Shown: one piece after another, positions 1-7,654 of the stretch
How the letters are laid out: each line of letters starts with the position of its first letter
Position numbering within the stretch: position 1 is the stretch's first letter
DNA from: an uncultured Ruminococcus sp.
GTDB taxonomy: Bacteria > Bacillota > Clostridia > Oscillospirales > Ruminococcaceae
Length of the DNA: 53,542 nucleotides
Reading direction: 5' to 3'
Assembly (NCBI GenBank): GCA_902780695.1
Contig: CACZGM010000013.1
Coordinates: 1-53,542, forward strand
Notes under the pieces: model-generated
What the model was told of the DNA's origin: nothing
Databases searched by the model: none
Seen by the model: only the letters and a program-made list of their open reading frames with translations
Program-made: the position numbers and the translations under genes

Positions 1-29
1 TGGGATTTTCCTTGCACTTTTGCAACCGC

Positions 30-63
30 GAACAGGCTTCAAGCTGCGCTATGAAGCCTGTTC
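30..63. other. Perfect 12-bp stem-loop upstream of folD
   Basis: A GAACAGGCTTCA arm at 30-41 pairs perfectly with its complement at 52-63 around a 10-base loop. No T-run follows on either strand, so it is not a classical intrinsic terminator. It could be the end of an operon lying left of the window or a leader structure for folD, whose AGGAGG ribosome site lies about 40 bases downstream. I see no tetrahydrofolate riboswitch core here. Confidence 0.5.
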
Positions 64-110
64 ACGGTTGATGAGCAGACATTAAATAAAAAATCAGGAG
101 GAATACAAAA

Positions 111-950
111 ATGGCAAAGCTAATTGACGGAAAAGCGGTATCACAGAAGGTCAAGGAAGAAGTACGTGCGGAGATAGAGCGCGAGGGTCTCGAAGTTGGT
201 CTCGCGGTAGTTATCGTCGGCAACAATCAAGCAAGCAGAGTATATGTGAACAACAAGAAAAAGGCCTGTGAAGTATGCGGAATCAAGTCTTACGAATATG
301 CACTTCCGGAGGAGACTCCGGAATCCGAGCTGCTCGGTCTTGTAGATACTCTCAACGCAGACCCGAAGGTAAACGGAATACTCGTACAGCTTCCGCTTCC
401 AAAACAGATAAACGAAGAAAAAATAATAGCCCGCATATCTCCGGAGAAGGACGTTGACGCTTTCCATGCGGTAAATGTCGGAAAGATAATGATAGGTAAC
501 TATTCCTTCCTTCCCTGCACTCCCGCCGGTGTTATGGAGCTTATCCACAGCACAGGCACAGATGTTTCCGGCAAGGAATGTGTTGTCATCGGACGCTCGA
601 ATATCGTCGGCAAGCCTATGGCAATGCTGCTTCTGCATGAGAACGCTACAGTTACTATATGCCATTCCCGTACCAAAGACCTCGCGGCGGTATGCAGACG
701 CGCGGATATACTTGTAAGCGCGGTAGGCAAGGCTGATTTTGTTACGGCCGATATGGTAAAGGACGGAGCCGTAGTTATAGATGTAGGTATGAACAGAAAC
801 GCAGAAAACAAACTCTGCGGCGACGTTAAGTTTGATGAAGTCGAACCCAAGGCATCATACATCACTCCCGTTCCCGGCGGTGTAGGACCCATGACTATCG
901 CTATGCTTATGAAGAACACTCTTATGGCAAAGCGCATACAGAGCAGATGA
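111..950 (+). CDS. folD: Bifunctional methylene-THF dehydrogenase / methenyl-THF cyclohydrolase
   Basis: Cytosolic enzyme that interconverts 5,10-methylene- and 10-formyl-tetrahydrofolate, supplying one-carbon units for purines and formyl-methionine. At 279 residues it has the normal family length. The N-terminal catalytic half has the YVNNKKKAC segment with the expected Tyr and Lys, followed by the GILVQLPLP block. The Rossmann half has [14 protein letters not shown] and ends with [11 protein letters not shown], all hallmarks of FolD. The ATG is preceded by AGGAGG at good spacing. Its stop overlaps the next start by four bases (ATGA), so the small membrane protein behind it is probably translationally coupled. 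Confidence 0.97.
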   Translation: MAKLIDGKAVSQKVKEEVRAEIEREGLEVGLAVVIVGNNQASRVYVNNKKKACEVCGIKSYEYALPEETPESELLGLVDTLNADPKVNGILVQLPLPKQINEEKIIARISPEKDVDAFHAVNVGKIMIGNYSFLPCTPAGVMELIHSTGTDVSGKECVVIGRSNIVGKPMAMLLLHENATVTICHSRTKDLAAVCRRADILVSAVGKADFVTADMVKDGAVVIDVGMNRNAENKLCGDVKFDEVEPKASYITPVPGGVGPMTIAMLMKNTLMAKRIQSR

Positions 951-1180
951 AAAACAGCAATACCCCGCTCATCAACGGTATTATCCTTGCTGCCATAAGC
1001 GTCTATCTGATCTGGTATTTCTCATCTCACGGGCTCTGGAATCCGGCAACAGTCGTGGTGCTTATCGTTCTAATGCTGCTTGCTGCGGGACAGGTCATAA
1101 TATGGTTCATGTTCTTTCGTGATCTCAAAAAAAACAAAAGAAAAAGCAAAAAACATATTGACAAGGATACACAAAATTGA
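947..1180 (+). CDS. Small two-helix membrane protein, function unknown
   Basis: A 77-residue protein with two hydrophobic stretches (about residues 8-25 and 33-56) and a strongly basic tail rich in Lys, which should be cytoplasmic by the positive-inside rule. It starts inside the folD stop (ATGA overlap), so it is likely coupled to folD translation. I recognise no family. The coding end carries a consensus promoter for the downstream rubrerythrin gene: the -35 lies inside the last codons. The ORF is kept as real because of the coupling and coherent membrane topology. No partner is evident. Confidence 0.7.
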   Translation: MKNSNTPLINGIILAAISVYLIWYFSSHGLWNPATVVVLIVLMLLAAGQVIIWFMFFRDLKKNKRKSKKHIDKDTQN

Positions 1181-1186
1181 TATAAT
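1158..1186 (+). promoter_or_regulatory. Sigma-A promoter of rubrerythrin
   Basis: TTGACA at 1158-1163, a 17-base spacer and TATAAT at 1181-1186 give a perfect consensus promoter. The -35 is inside the end of the small membrane protein gene. The predicted leader is about 40 bases. Confidence 0.9.
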
Positions 1187-1233
1187 AAATATATGGCATT
1201 TTGTCAAATTTATCCAACCGGAGGTATTACATC

Positions 1234-1767
1234 ATGGAATTGAAAGGCTCAAAGACCGAAAAAAACCTGCTTACCGCTTTTGCAGGTGAATCTCAGGCAC
1301 GCAACAAGTACACTTACTTTGCTTCCGTTGCAAAGAAGGAAGGATATGAGCAGATAGCTGCTATTTTTGAAGCTACCGCTAATAACGAGAAGGAACACGC
1401 CAAGATATGGTTCAAGGCTCTCGGTGAACTCGGAGATACAGCAAAGAACCTTGCCGCTGCGGCAGACGGCGAAAACTACGAATGGACTGATATGTATGAC
1501 CGTTTCGCAAAAGAAGCGGAAGAAGAAGGCTTCACAAAGCTGGCTGCACAGTTCAGAATGGTCGGCGCTATCGAAAAGCATCATGAAGAAAGATACCGCG
1601 CACTGCTCAACAACATTGAGATGCAGAAAGTGTTCGAGAAGAGCGAGGAAACAATGTGGGAATGCCGCAACTGCGGTCACATCGTTATCGGAAAGAAAGC
1701 TCCCGGCGTATGTCCCGTTTGCGCTCACCCGCAGAGCTTCTTTGAAGTAAGAAAAGAAAACTATTGA
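1234..1767 (+). CDS. rbr: Rubrerythrin
   Basis: Peroxide-reducing diiron protein of anaerobes. The 177 residues comprise an N-terminal four-helix diiron domain ([19 protein letters not shown], and [11 protein letters not shown] supplying the Glu/His ligands) and a C-terminal rubredoxin-like iron site with CRNCG and [13 protein letters not shown]. An upstream TTG at 1201 extends the frame, but the ATG at 1234 is chosen because GGAGGT lies at 1220-1225 with good spacing. The gene has its own consensus promoter and a strong hairpin terminator just after the stop, so it is probably monocistronic. It implies a strict anaerobe with oxidative defence. Confidence 0.97.
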   Translation: MELKGSKTEKNLLTAFAGESQARNKYTYFASVAKKEGYEQIAAIFEATANNEKEHAKIWFKALGELGDTAKNLAAAADGENYEWTDMYDRFAKEAEEEGFTKLAAQFRMVGAIEKHHEERYRALLNNIEMQKVFEKSEETMWECRNCGHIVIGKKAPGVCPVCAHPQSFFEVRKENY

Positions 1768-1779
1768 TCCGAATACATA

Positions 1780-1815
1780 AAACAAGGCTTTACCGCTTCC
1801 GGTAAAGCCTTGTTG
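1780..1815. terminator. Intrinsic terminator hairpin, copy 1
   Basis: A 14-bp perfect stem (1782-1795 with 1800-1813, loop cttc) directly follows rubrerythrin. The identical 36 bases recur at 2037-2072 on the far side of the intergenic repeat element. Confidence 0.8.
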
Positions 1816-1823
1816 CAGCTTGT

Positions 1824-2034
1824 CAATAACCACATTCCGTATTTAAGTGGTATGGAATCTTTACCAACCCCACTGCGTTTTAGTCGGCACATGACATAAA
1901 TCGGGACTCTGAAATACTGCATTGGTTTGGGGTGTCAAGCCCACTTTTCTAAAGGGGGCTTGCGGGTGCAGGGCAGAGCCCTGCCGCTGTCCGCGCAGGA
2001 CAAGTCTGTCAAAAAATTTACTTTTTTGACAGAC
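1824..2034 (+). repeat. Dispersed structured intergenic repeat, copy 1
   Basis: About 211 bases related to the reverse complement of 41362-41547. Shared blocks include AACCACATTC, GCGCAGGACAAGTCT and a CCAACCCCACT segment. Two hairpins are present: AAGCCC/GGGCTT around 1940-1965 and GTCTGTCAAAAAA/TTTTTTGACAGAC at about 2005-2034. This copy has an extra hairpin, CAGGGC/GCCCTG, that copy 2 lacks. It contains no credible ORF. It lies downstream of rubrerythrin in the same sense and is bracketed by two identical terminator hairpins. Confidence 0.8.
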
Positions 2035-2036
2035 AG

Positions 2037-2072
2037 AAACAAGGCTTTACCGCTTCCGGTAAAGCCTTGTTG
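2037..2072. terminator. Intrinsic terminator hairpin, copy 2
   Basis: Exact 36-base duplicate of 1780-1815, now followed by a T-rich tract on the plus strand. It sits just beyond the stop of the minus-strand GH5 gene and can serve both convergent units. Confidence 0.8.
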
Positions 2073-2074
2073 TT

Positions 2075-3253
2075 TTATTTGCAAACGCTTATGATCTCTT
2101 TAACAAGATCGGGTACATACCACTGTAATTTCCTTCGGTCGAGAATGCCGAATTTCTCGTCTCCGCTGTAATATGAACCGTTATCCCACCATATACACGG
2201 TATTCCGGATTTCTCCGCGCGGTTCAGATAGTAATTGACCCACTTTACGATCTCCGCGTCATTGCGTTCATCCGAATCCGGGAAATTCTTGCTTACAGAA
2301 CCGTATTCCGTGATGATTACCGGAATATTCTTTGAGATGAAGTAATTGTCTATGGTATCAAAAAGGCTGTCAACATTCGCACCTACCTGTTCGTCGAACC
2401 TGTACGACTCCCAGTCGGTTCTCGGGTGATAAGTGAAGCCGTACGGGGTGTATGCATGGAGAGAAACTATGATATGATCGTCATCCGGGATCTCAAGATC
2501 CTTCAGCGTCGTGTCTGCTACTGCAGCTGCAAATGTTGTTATCAGAAGAGCACGTTTTTCATTGTTCCCGCCGGTCGCTCTGACAGTATCGACAAATGTC
2601 CTGTTCAAAATGTTAAGCGCTGCTCTGCCGTCCTTTGTACCGCCTGTCCATTCACCTTTGCCGCCTTCTATACGCGGTTCGTTCAAGCCCTCAAACAGCA
2701 GATGATCTCCGTAATCTCTGAAATTCTCGGCTATCTGCGTCCACATTGCCTCAAATTTCGGCATAAAACTGTCGAGCTGATCTGTCGCTGGCTTTATCCA
2801 CGATGTCTCGTGGTGACTGTTGAGTATGACGTACATTCCGTTGTCAATGGCATAATCTACGACTTCCTGCACGCGGTCCATCCATTCATCGGGGATCTTG
2901 TCCGATTCATCCATTTTTTCGCCCCATGTTGTGGGAATACGGATAACATCGAATCCTTCACCTGCTACAAAGTCTATCATTTCCTTTGTAGTGTACGGAT
3001 TTCCCCACGCGGTCTCTCCGCCGAGAGCATCAAAGGTATTGCCGAGGTTCCAGCCTGTACCCATTTCCGCGACAAGCTCCTGAACAGTAATATCCCGCAT
3101 TTCACCTTTTTTAGCGGTATCCGTTGTATTTTCGGCAGTCTCCGTGACAGCAGAAGTCATTACGGTTGACGAAGGTGTGCCGCCTCCTCCGCAGCCGCAC
3201 AGAAGAACGGTCACGGAAAGCAGCAGCGAGATCATATATTTTGAATGTCTCAT
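2075..3253 (-). CDS. GH5 family endoglucanase-type lipoprotein
   Basis: Predicted surface-anchored glycoside hydrolase of family 5, most like the cellulase/xyloglucanase subfamily 4. The 392 residues begin with a lipoprotein signal (lipobox ending at Cys21), then a short Thr/Ser-rich linker to about residue 50. The TIM barrel shows GWNLGNTFDA (68-76), FDVIRIPTTW (101-110), NSHHE (145-149), the acid/base Glu192 in GLNEP and the nucleophile Glu316 in ITEYG. No dockerin or binding module is visible, so it is cell-attached rather than cellulosomal. It is transcribed divergently from the CE2-like esterase, and their promoters share a -35 hexamer. Exact substrate (cellulose, lichenan, xyloglucan) cannot be told from sequence. 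Confidence 0.93.
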   Translation of the reverse strand: MRHSKYMISLLLSVTVLLCGCGGGGTPSSTVMTSAVTETAENTTDTAKKGEMRDITVQELVAEMGTGWNLGNTFDALGGETAWGNPYTTKEMIDFVAGEGFDVIRIPTTWGEKMDESDKIPDEWMDRVQEVVDYAIDNGMYVILNSHHETSWIKPATDQLDSFMPKFEAMWTQIAENFRDYGDHLLFEGLNEPRIEGGKGEWTGGTKDGRAALNILNRTFVDTVRATGGNNEKRALLITTFAAAVADTTLKDLEIPDDDHIIVSLHAYTPYGFTYHPRTDWESYRFDEQVGANVDSLFDTIDNYFISKNIPVIITEYGSVSKNFPDSDERNDAEIVKWVNYYLNRAEKSGIPCIWWDNGSYYSGDEKFGILDRRKLQWYVPDLVKEIISVCK

Positions 3254-3365
3254 TTTTCACTCTCCTTTTATATAAGCCGATAGATCATCTATCAATGCAT
3301 TAGGCATGATAAAATACAGGTAAAATAATACACATTCAGATAAGTATTATTATCAGTATATCATA

Positions 3366-3395
3366 ATTATATATTTTTTTCAATACATATTGCAA
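3366..3395 (-). promoter_or_regulatory. Promoter for the GH5 lipoprotein gene
   Basis: On the minus strand TTGCAA (3390-3395), an 18-base spacer and TATAAT (3366-3371). The -35 is a palindrome also used by the divergent plus-strand promoter. Confidence 0.6.
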
Positions 3396-3418
3396 AAATA
3401 TACAAAATGTGATAGAAT
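3390..3418 (+). promoter_or_regulatory. Promoter for the CE2-like esterase gene
   Basis: TTGCAA at 3390-3395, 17 bases, TAGAAT at 3413-3418. It shares its palindromic -35 with the divergent GH5 promoter. The predicted leader to 3531 is about 106 bases. Confidence 0.6.
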
Positions 3419-3530
3419 ATTCATAAAATTGAAGTGTTCATTTTCTCGCTGCCTCTGATAAACGATACAAGATTTCAATTATCTATCCGGCTGCGGAATT
3501 GATCAGCTCTTAAACAAACGGAGGTAATGT

Positions 3531-4568
3531 ATGGCAGTTTTTACCGCGGACAACAAGTCTTTTTCATATATGGGCAGAATTGATTTCTCAAGACCCGATG
3601 CCCCTATGCTCATATATCCGGGCAGTAATATCCGCTTTAAATTCAAGGGAACATCGCTCAGGATCATGATCGAAAATATTCCCATGAACAACAGAATGTG
3701 GATAGGTGCGCTTGTTGACGGAATACAGCAGAAGATCGAGATATCAAACGATACCGGAGTTCAGGAGATAACGCTCGCAGAAAACCTTGACGATAAGATA
3801 CACACCTGTATGATATTCAAACGTATGGCTGCGGCGCATTATTTCAGATTCCTTTCTGCGGAAACCGACGAAATACTTCCGGACGATCATAAATATGACC
3901 TTAAGATCGAATATTTCGGGGACAGCGTTTCGGCAGGAGAAGTCTGCGAAGCAGTGTATTACGAGGGGCTCTGCGACCCGGAAAATCACGAAAGCTCTTA
4001 CGACAACAGCTATTTCAGCTACACTTTCTCTGCGGCGAGAAAACTGAATGCCGAGTTCAACAACAATTCGCAAGGCGGTCTCGCACTGCTTGACCATACT
4101 GGCTACTTCTACGGACCGGATATCGAGACTCTTACCGGGCTTGAATCCACATACGATAAGCTAAGCTATGTTCCTTATGCTCCATGCGGTGTTTCTGAAT
4201 GGGATTTCGGCAGATATACACCCGATATCGTAGTATTCGCTATAGGACAGAATGACGCTTTCCCGAAGCCGGAAGCTGTTTTCGACAGACAGTACACCGA
4301 GATGTGGAAAGCAAAATACAAGGAGATACTGCTGACTCTTAAAGAAAAGTACGGAAACGCAAAATTCATAATCATCACGACCGTACTCAAACACGAGATA
4401 AAATGGGAGTATATCCTCGACGAGATCTGCGCGGAGCTCGCCGATCCCGATGTAACAAGACTGCGCTTCAGACGCGCCGGGAAAGCAACCGACGGTCACC
4501 CGCGCATTACCGAACAGGAGGAAATGGCGACAGAGCTTGCGGATTACATCAGATCGATCATACGATAA
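3531..4568 (+). CDS. CE2-like carbohydrate acetylesterase (SGNH fold)
   Basis: A 345-residue two-domain esterase. Residues 1-120 look like the beta-sandwich that precedes the catalytic domain in carbohydrate esterase family 2, and residues 125-345 are an SGNH hydrolase. The nucleophile Ser132 is in FGDSVSAG, the oxyanion Gly is in NSQGG, the Asn is in IGQND, and the Asp321/His323 pair is in DGHPR. CE2 enzymes remove acetyl groups from xylan or mannan. There is no signal peptide, so either it acts on imported oligosaccharides or export is unconventional. GGAGGT precedes the ATG. Its divergence from a GH5 hydrolase fits hemicellulose use. Confidence 0.85.
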   Translation: MAVFTADNKSFSYMGRIDFSRPDAPMLIYPGSNIRFKFKGTSLRIMIENIPMNNRMWIGALVDGIQQKIEISNDTGVQEITLAENLDDKIHTCMIFKRMAAAHYFRFLSAETDEILPDDHKYDLKIEYFGDSVSAGEVCEAVYYEGLCDPENHESSYDNSYFSYTFSAARKLNAEFNNNSQGGLALLDHTGYFYGPDIETLTGLESTYDKLSYVPYAPCGVSEWDFGRYTPDIVVFAIGQNDAFPKPEAVFDRQYTEMWKAKYKEILLTLKEKYGNAKFIIITTVLKHEIKWEYILDEICAELADPDVTRLRFRRAGKATDGHPRITEQEEMATELADYIRSIIR

Positions 4569-4573
4569 ACACA

Positions 4574-4615
4574 ATACCCGCAGACGTAGTTTTCACGTCT
4601 GCGGGTATTTTTATT
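4574..4615. terminator. Bidirectional terminator
   Basis: A 13-bp perfect stem, ATACCCGCAGACG at 4574-4586 with its complement at 4596-4608, is followed by a T-run. It lies between the convergent esterase and radical SAM genes. Confidence 0.9.
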
Positions 4616-5678
4616 TTCCGATAAAATGCTTCGTAAACAGTTCACGGTGTTCTTCATACAATTCCCCCGCTATCCGGTCACTGATTTCGATAAGCATACG
4701 CTCATAAGTACAGGTAAGCGGAGATACCCTGTTCTCGGCACCTGTTTCGAGCCTGTTCGTACAGCCGCAGGAATTTGTGCAGCGTCCGTTCAGTCCGCAT
4801 TCCCTGCACTCCTCCGGTGTGGACTGACGTTTGGATATTTCAATCTGCCGCTTTACGTCTATCCCGTCGAACACATTTCCTATATACCAGTCCTTATCAC
4901 CGACGAACTGCGTACACGGATATATATTGCCGTCCGTATCTATCGGCATCTGGCGGAAACCAAGGTGGCAGTGATCCGCGGTGTTCTTTTCCTTTATACA
5001 GTCACGGATCTTGGAATCGAACGGACTGAAATAAAAACGTGAACCGTTAACGAGAATATCGCAGTAGAACCCGGCTGTCTTTTCAAGTTCCCCACGCAGA
5101 ATTTCCATATCTTTATCGGTCCATTTTACACGGCTGCCATAGGCGATAGTCGATATGATACGACGAAATCCGAGTGAATACAGAAATCTCACGGACTCGA
5201 AATAACTGCTCACAGCAAACGGAGCTATGGTCATCATAGCGTATGCGTTCGGGATATAAGAAAGCAGCAGCGTTGCCTTTTCCGAGACAACGTCAAGCGT
5301 TCCTCCGCCGCTCTTGAAGCAGCGCGACTTGTCCTGCAGCAGCCCGTCGAATGAAAGACCGATCATCATTCCTACAGCGCGGGCGCGTTCAAGAAACCGT
5401 TCGTCCAGTAAAGTCCCGTTTGTCGTCATTTTGTAGTTCGCGTTCTTTCCGGTTCCAGCGGAAAGCTCCGTACAACGGTCTATGCACTTGTAGATCAGAT
5501 CTTTTTCAAGCAGAGGTTCACCGCCGAAAAAGCAGAAACCCGCGCTCTTCCCGCGTGAAAAAGCAAGTTCACAAGCAGCATACAGTACATCTTCAGACAT
5601 ACGTTTTTCGCTCTTGGGATTCGGGCAGTAAACACAGTCAAGATTGCATCGTTCAGTAAGGTGAAGCGTAAAGTTCAT
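4611..5678 (-). CDS. Radical SAM/SPASM peptide- or protein-modifying enzyme
   Basis: A 355-residue radical SAM protein with the CxxxCxxC cluster motif (Cys11, Cys15, Cys18 in ERCNLDCVYC), GGEP at about 68, and a C-terminal SPASM region. That region has CHLGF...DTDGNIYPC, CRECGLNGRC, NSCGC and a final Cys near residue 325, which would bind auxiliary iron-sulfur clusters. SPASM enzymes modify peptide or protein substrates by thioether or C-C cross-linking, or mature sulfatases. The frame extends upstream, but the ATG at 5678 is chosen because it overlaps the preceding stop (TAATG). That makes it tightly coupled to the repeat lipoprotein, its likely substrate. I see no sulfatase here. The 'substrate' assignment is inference from coupling and repeat motifs. 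Confidence 0.85.
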   Translation of the reverse strand: MNFTLHLTERCNLDCVYCPNPKSEKRMSEDVLYAACELAFSRGKSAGFCFFGGEPLLEKDLIYKCIDRCTELSAGTGKNANYKMTTNGTLLDERFLERARAVGMMIGLSFDGLLQDKSRCFKSGGGTLDVVSEKATLLLSYIPNAYAMMTIAPFAVSSYFESVRFLYSLGFRRIISTIAYGSRVKWTDKDMEILRGELEKTAGFYCDILVNGSRFYFSPFDSKIRDCIKEKNTADHCHLGFRQMPIDTDGNIYPCTQFVGDKDWYIGNVFDGIDVKRQIEISKRQSTPEECRECGLNGRCTNSCGCTNRLETGAENRVSPLTCTYERMLIEISDRIAGELYEEHRELFTKHFIGK

Positions 5679-6763
5679 TATACCAACCCTTCTGTGATAA
5701 GAGCCTTGAACATCTCCACACAAACGTCGGGAGTTTCAATATTATATGCGTAGTTATATGCGAATTCAAACGAATCGAAGACGATAATGACAGCCTTTAC
5801 CTTCTGCCCGTTAAGCTCCATTCCTCTCATATAAACATGATCGGCGAGCTTTTCGTTTTTTTGAAGATCAAGCGCTTTATAAGCGTTTGTTCCTTTCTCG
5901 GCAAATGTGATATAAATTGATGATTTGCTGTTTTCCGACGTTAACAGGTATCTTGCATTTATGACAGTATTTCCGTCATTCATAAGATATTCCATATCGT
6001 TCGGCTCATAGCGGTCTATTCTTTCAAGCTGACATGAGATCTCTGTGTCTTTGAAAGCCCTGGTACACTCGTCGGCAAGTGAATTTTCATATCTGTTCGC
6101 GAGGATATAATCGTCCGGTATTTCTTCCTCATCACCTTCAAACGGAGCCGCAACATCACCTTCAAGCTCAATGATCTCATCGTCCGTGTCAACAGGTTCG
6201 GGAACATCTCCGGCAAGCTGGCAGTCATCATCGGTATATGCCGGAACAATACCAACTGGGTCAAGACTGTCATATTCATCTTCGTCAACGGCAGGCTCGC
6301 CTTCAAGCATGAAATCTTCGGTTATTTCCACTTCCGTGGGCGCAGGAGTTGTCGTTGAAGTTACTGTCGTTGCCACAGCCGCAGTTGTGGTGGCAGTCAC
6401 AGCAACAGCAGTAAAAAGTGCCGGATCGTCTTTGGTTTGCATAGTTTCATTTATAACTGCAACATCACCTGCAAGCTCTGCTTCTTCAATAGAGCTGAAC
6501 GGAGTGGTCATCTCTGTCGTAGTAGTTGTTGTGCTTTTGGACATTGCTGCCGCGGCGGTTGTTGTATCGGCTGCTGAAGCCTCGGTACAGGCAGGCGCAC
6601 CCGCTCCTGCTCTGTCGGATTCAAATGTTGCAGCGGCACCGCTTGTCTGTAGTCCGCCCTCAACACAGCCGGACAAAGATGCGGTCGCTGTTAAAAGGGC
6701 AGCCAGTTTTATCGCATATTCTGGTCTTTTATAGTTTTTTACCGGTGATATCTTCATTTTCAT
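5678..6763 (-). CDS. Repeat-bearing lipoprotein, candidate radical SAM substrate
   Basis: A 361-residue lipoprotein with a basic N-terminus, hydrophobic segment and lipobox SLSGC (Cys33). Residues 40-145 are a low-complexity Ala/Thr spacer. Between about 95 and 205 a short acidic motif of the form x-L-[AE]-G-[DE]-[VP] occurs four times: ELAGDV at 96, MLEGEP at 152, QLAGDV at 182, ELEGDV at 199. These are separated by Asp/Glu-rich stretches. Residues 220-361 form a compact mixed domain I do not recognise. Its stop overlaps the start of the radical SAM/SPASM enzyme. Repeated core-like motifs next to a SPASM maturase are what one expects of a modified protein, but modification is not shown. It may alternatively only be partnered structurally. 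Confidence 0.75.
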   Translation of the reverse strand: MKMKISPVKNYKRPEYAIKLAALLTATASLSGCVEGGLQTSGAAATFESDRAGAGAPACTEASAADTTTAAAAMSKSTTTTTTEMTTPFSSIEEAELAGDVAVINETMQTKDDPALFTAVAVTATTTAAVATTVTSTTTPAPTEVEITEDFMLEGEPAVDEDEYDSLDPVGIVPAYTDDDCQLAGDVPEPVDTDDEIIELEGDVAAPFEGDEEEIPDDYILANRYENSLADECTRAFKDTEISCQLERIDRYEPNDMEYLMNDGNTVINARYLLTSENSKSSIYITFAEKGTNAYKALDLQKNEKLADHVYMRGMELNGQKVKAVIIVFDSFEFAYNYAYNIETPDVCVEMFKALITEGLV

Positions 6764-6889
6764 TACCTGCCTTTCACAGCTGTCTCATAAACTGCCTCTG
6801 TATATAAAACTGTTTTCGGAATAGAAAAGTGACAAAATCCGCAAAAAATCCCTAATTTCGTATATCTGCACAATACTCATTGTACAATA

Positions 6890-7207
6890 TCACTGCAATC
6901 CGACAGTTCTGTTCACTGCCATTGAAAACGCAATTCCCTGTCCCGCCGTCCCGAGTCCGGCAGACTTGTACACAGCTTCGAGCACTGCATCCTTGATATC
7001 TTTCGGGACAAGTATCATAAGCACTTCCTTGTCGGGGTGAATGATTATTCCGAATTTTTCCTCGGCTTCCTTGCCGGCGGTGCCTCTTGCTCTTATTACC
7101 GTACCGCCTCTTGCTCCGGCTTCTCTTGCCGCGTCCATGACAGTCTCGGAAAAACCTGAATTTATGATACAGAATATCACTTCATACCCTTTTTCGTTTT
7201 CACTCAT
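6890..7207 (-). CDS. PII-family signalling protein
   Basis: A 105-residue protein that reads as a PII-fold regulator: an N-terminal beta strand (YEVIFCIIN), the AREAGARGGTVIRARGT turn, a short T-loop region around EEKFGIIIHPDKE, and the C-terminal strand GQGIAFSMAVNRTVGL. PII proteins are trimers that sense nucleotides or metabolites and gate membrane proteins. The ATG at 7207 follows GGGGGAG one base after the previous stop, in preference to an earlier in-frame ATG that overlaps the upstream gene. It is the last gene of a DUF1538/PII-like operon, so the likely partner is that membrane protein. The canonical GlnB uridylylation-loop sequence is not obvious. Confidence 0.8.
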   Translation of the reverse strand: MSENEKGYEVIFCIINSGFSETVMDAAREAGARGGTVIRARGTAGKEAEEKFGIIIHPDKEVLMILVPKDIKDAVLEAVYKSAGLGTAGQGIAFSMAVNRTVGLQ

Positions 7208-7208
7208 T

Positions 7209-7649
7209 TCATTCTCCCCCATTCAAAGAGCTTTCTGCATTACACAGGAATGTATAGACAGATGTTCCTATCATGCTTGTGAAAGGAACAGACACCGAAA
7301 CTCCCTTTCCGTTCCTGACAGTCCGGAATTTTGTTTCGAGAGTATAGGTTAGCTCGTCGAGCCGGTCTTCCCTCACAACACTGAATATCACAGTCTTATC
7401 GGTATCTGTAATACCGAGATAGTCCAGTATCTCTGCTTTTGCGGTACCATGTGCCGGTGCCGAAAACTGAAAATTGACCTCAAATGACTGGATAATATCC
7501 ATATAGAATTCAGCCTTGCTCTTTTCTACTATCGTTATCAGCAATTCAAGCGCGAACGGTGCCTGTGAGCCTGTTTTTTCGGGCAGCTGCACCCGCTTTT
7601 CCGCTTTTATCTGCGGCAGTTCGTTCTTTATTTTACCCCAGAATGGCAT
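7209..7649 (-). CDS. PII-like companion protein
   Basis: A 146-residue protein with a basic N-terminus, then an LELLITIVEKSKAEFY beta-alpha unit, a central VIFSVVREDRLDELTYTLETKF unit and a C-terminal stretch PFTSMIGTSVYTFL. That order resembles a diverged PII fold, with FRTVRNGKGVSVSVPF as the last strands. This is a structural reading, not a family match. The ATG at 7649 is used because AGAGGTGAG precedes it; that ribosome site spans the stop of the DUF1538 gene. It lies between the transporter-like gene and a clearer PII gene, suggesting that the two regulators form mixed or alternative complexes on the same membrane protein. Confidence 0.6.
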   Translation of the reverse strand: MPFWGKIKNELPQIKAEKRVQLPEKTGSQAPFALELLITIVEKSKAEFYMDIIQSFEVNFQFSAPAHGTAKAEILDYLGITDTDKTVIFSVVREDRLDELTYTLETKFRTVRNGKGVSVSVPFTSMIGTSVYTFLCNAESSLNGGE

Positions 7650-7654
7650 CGTTC

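Noticed and set aside
1-110. Tetrahydrofolate riboswitch before folD
   Set aside because: Only one simple stem-loop is present; the conserved THF-riboswitch junction is not seen.
1824-2034. Insertion sequence or MITE
   Set aside because: No transposase frame, clear terminal inverted repeats or short target duplication; kept as a structured repeat of unknown type.
2426-3169. 247-residue plus-strand frame opposite GH5
   Set aside because: Antisense of a GH5 gene with intact active site; no ribosome site.
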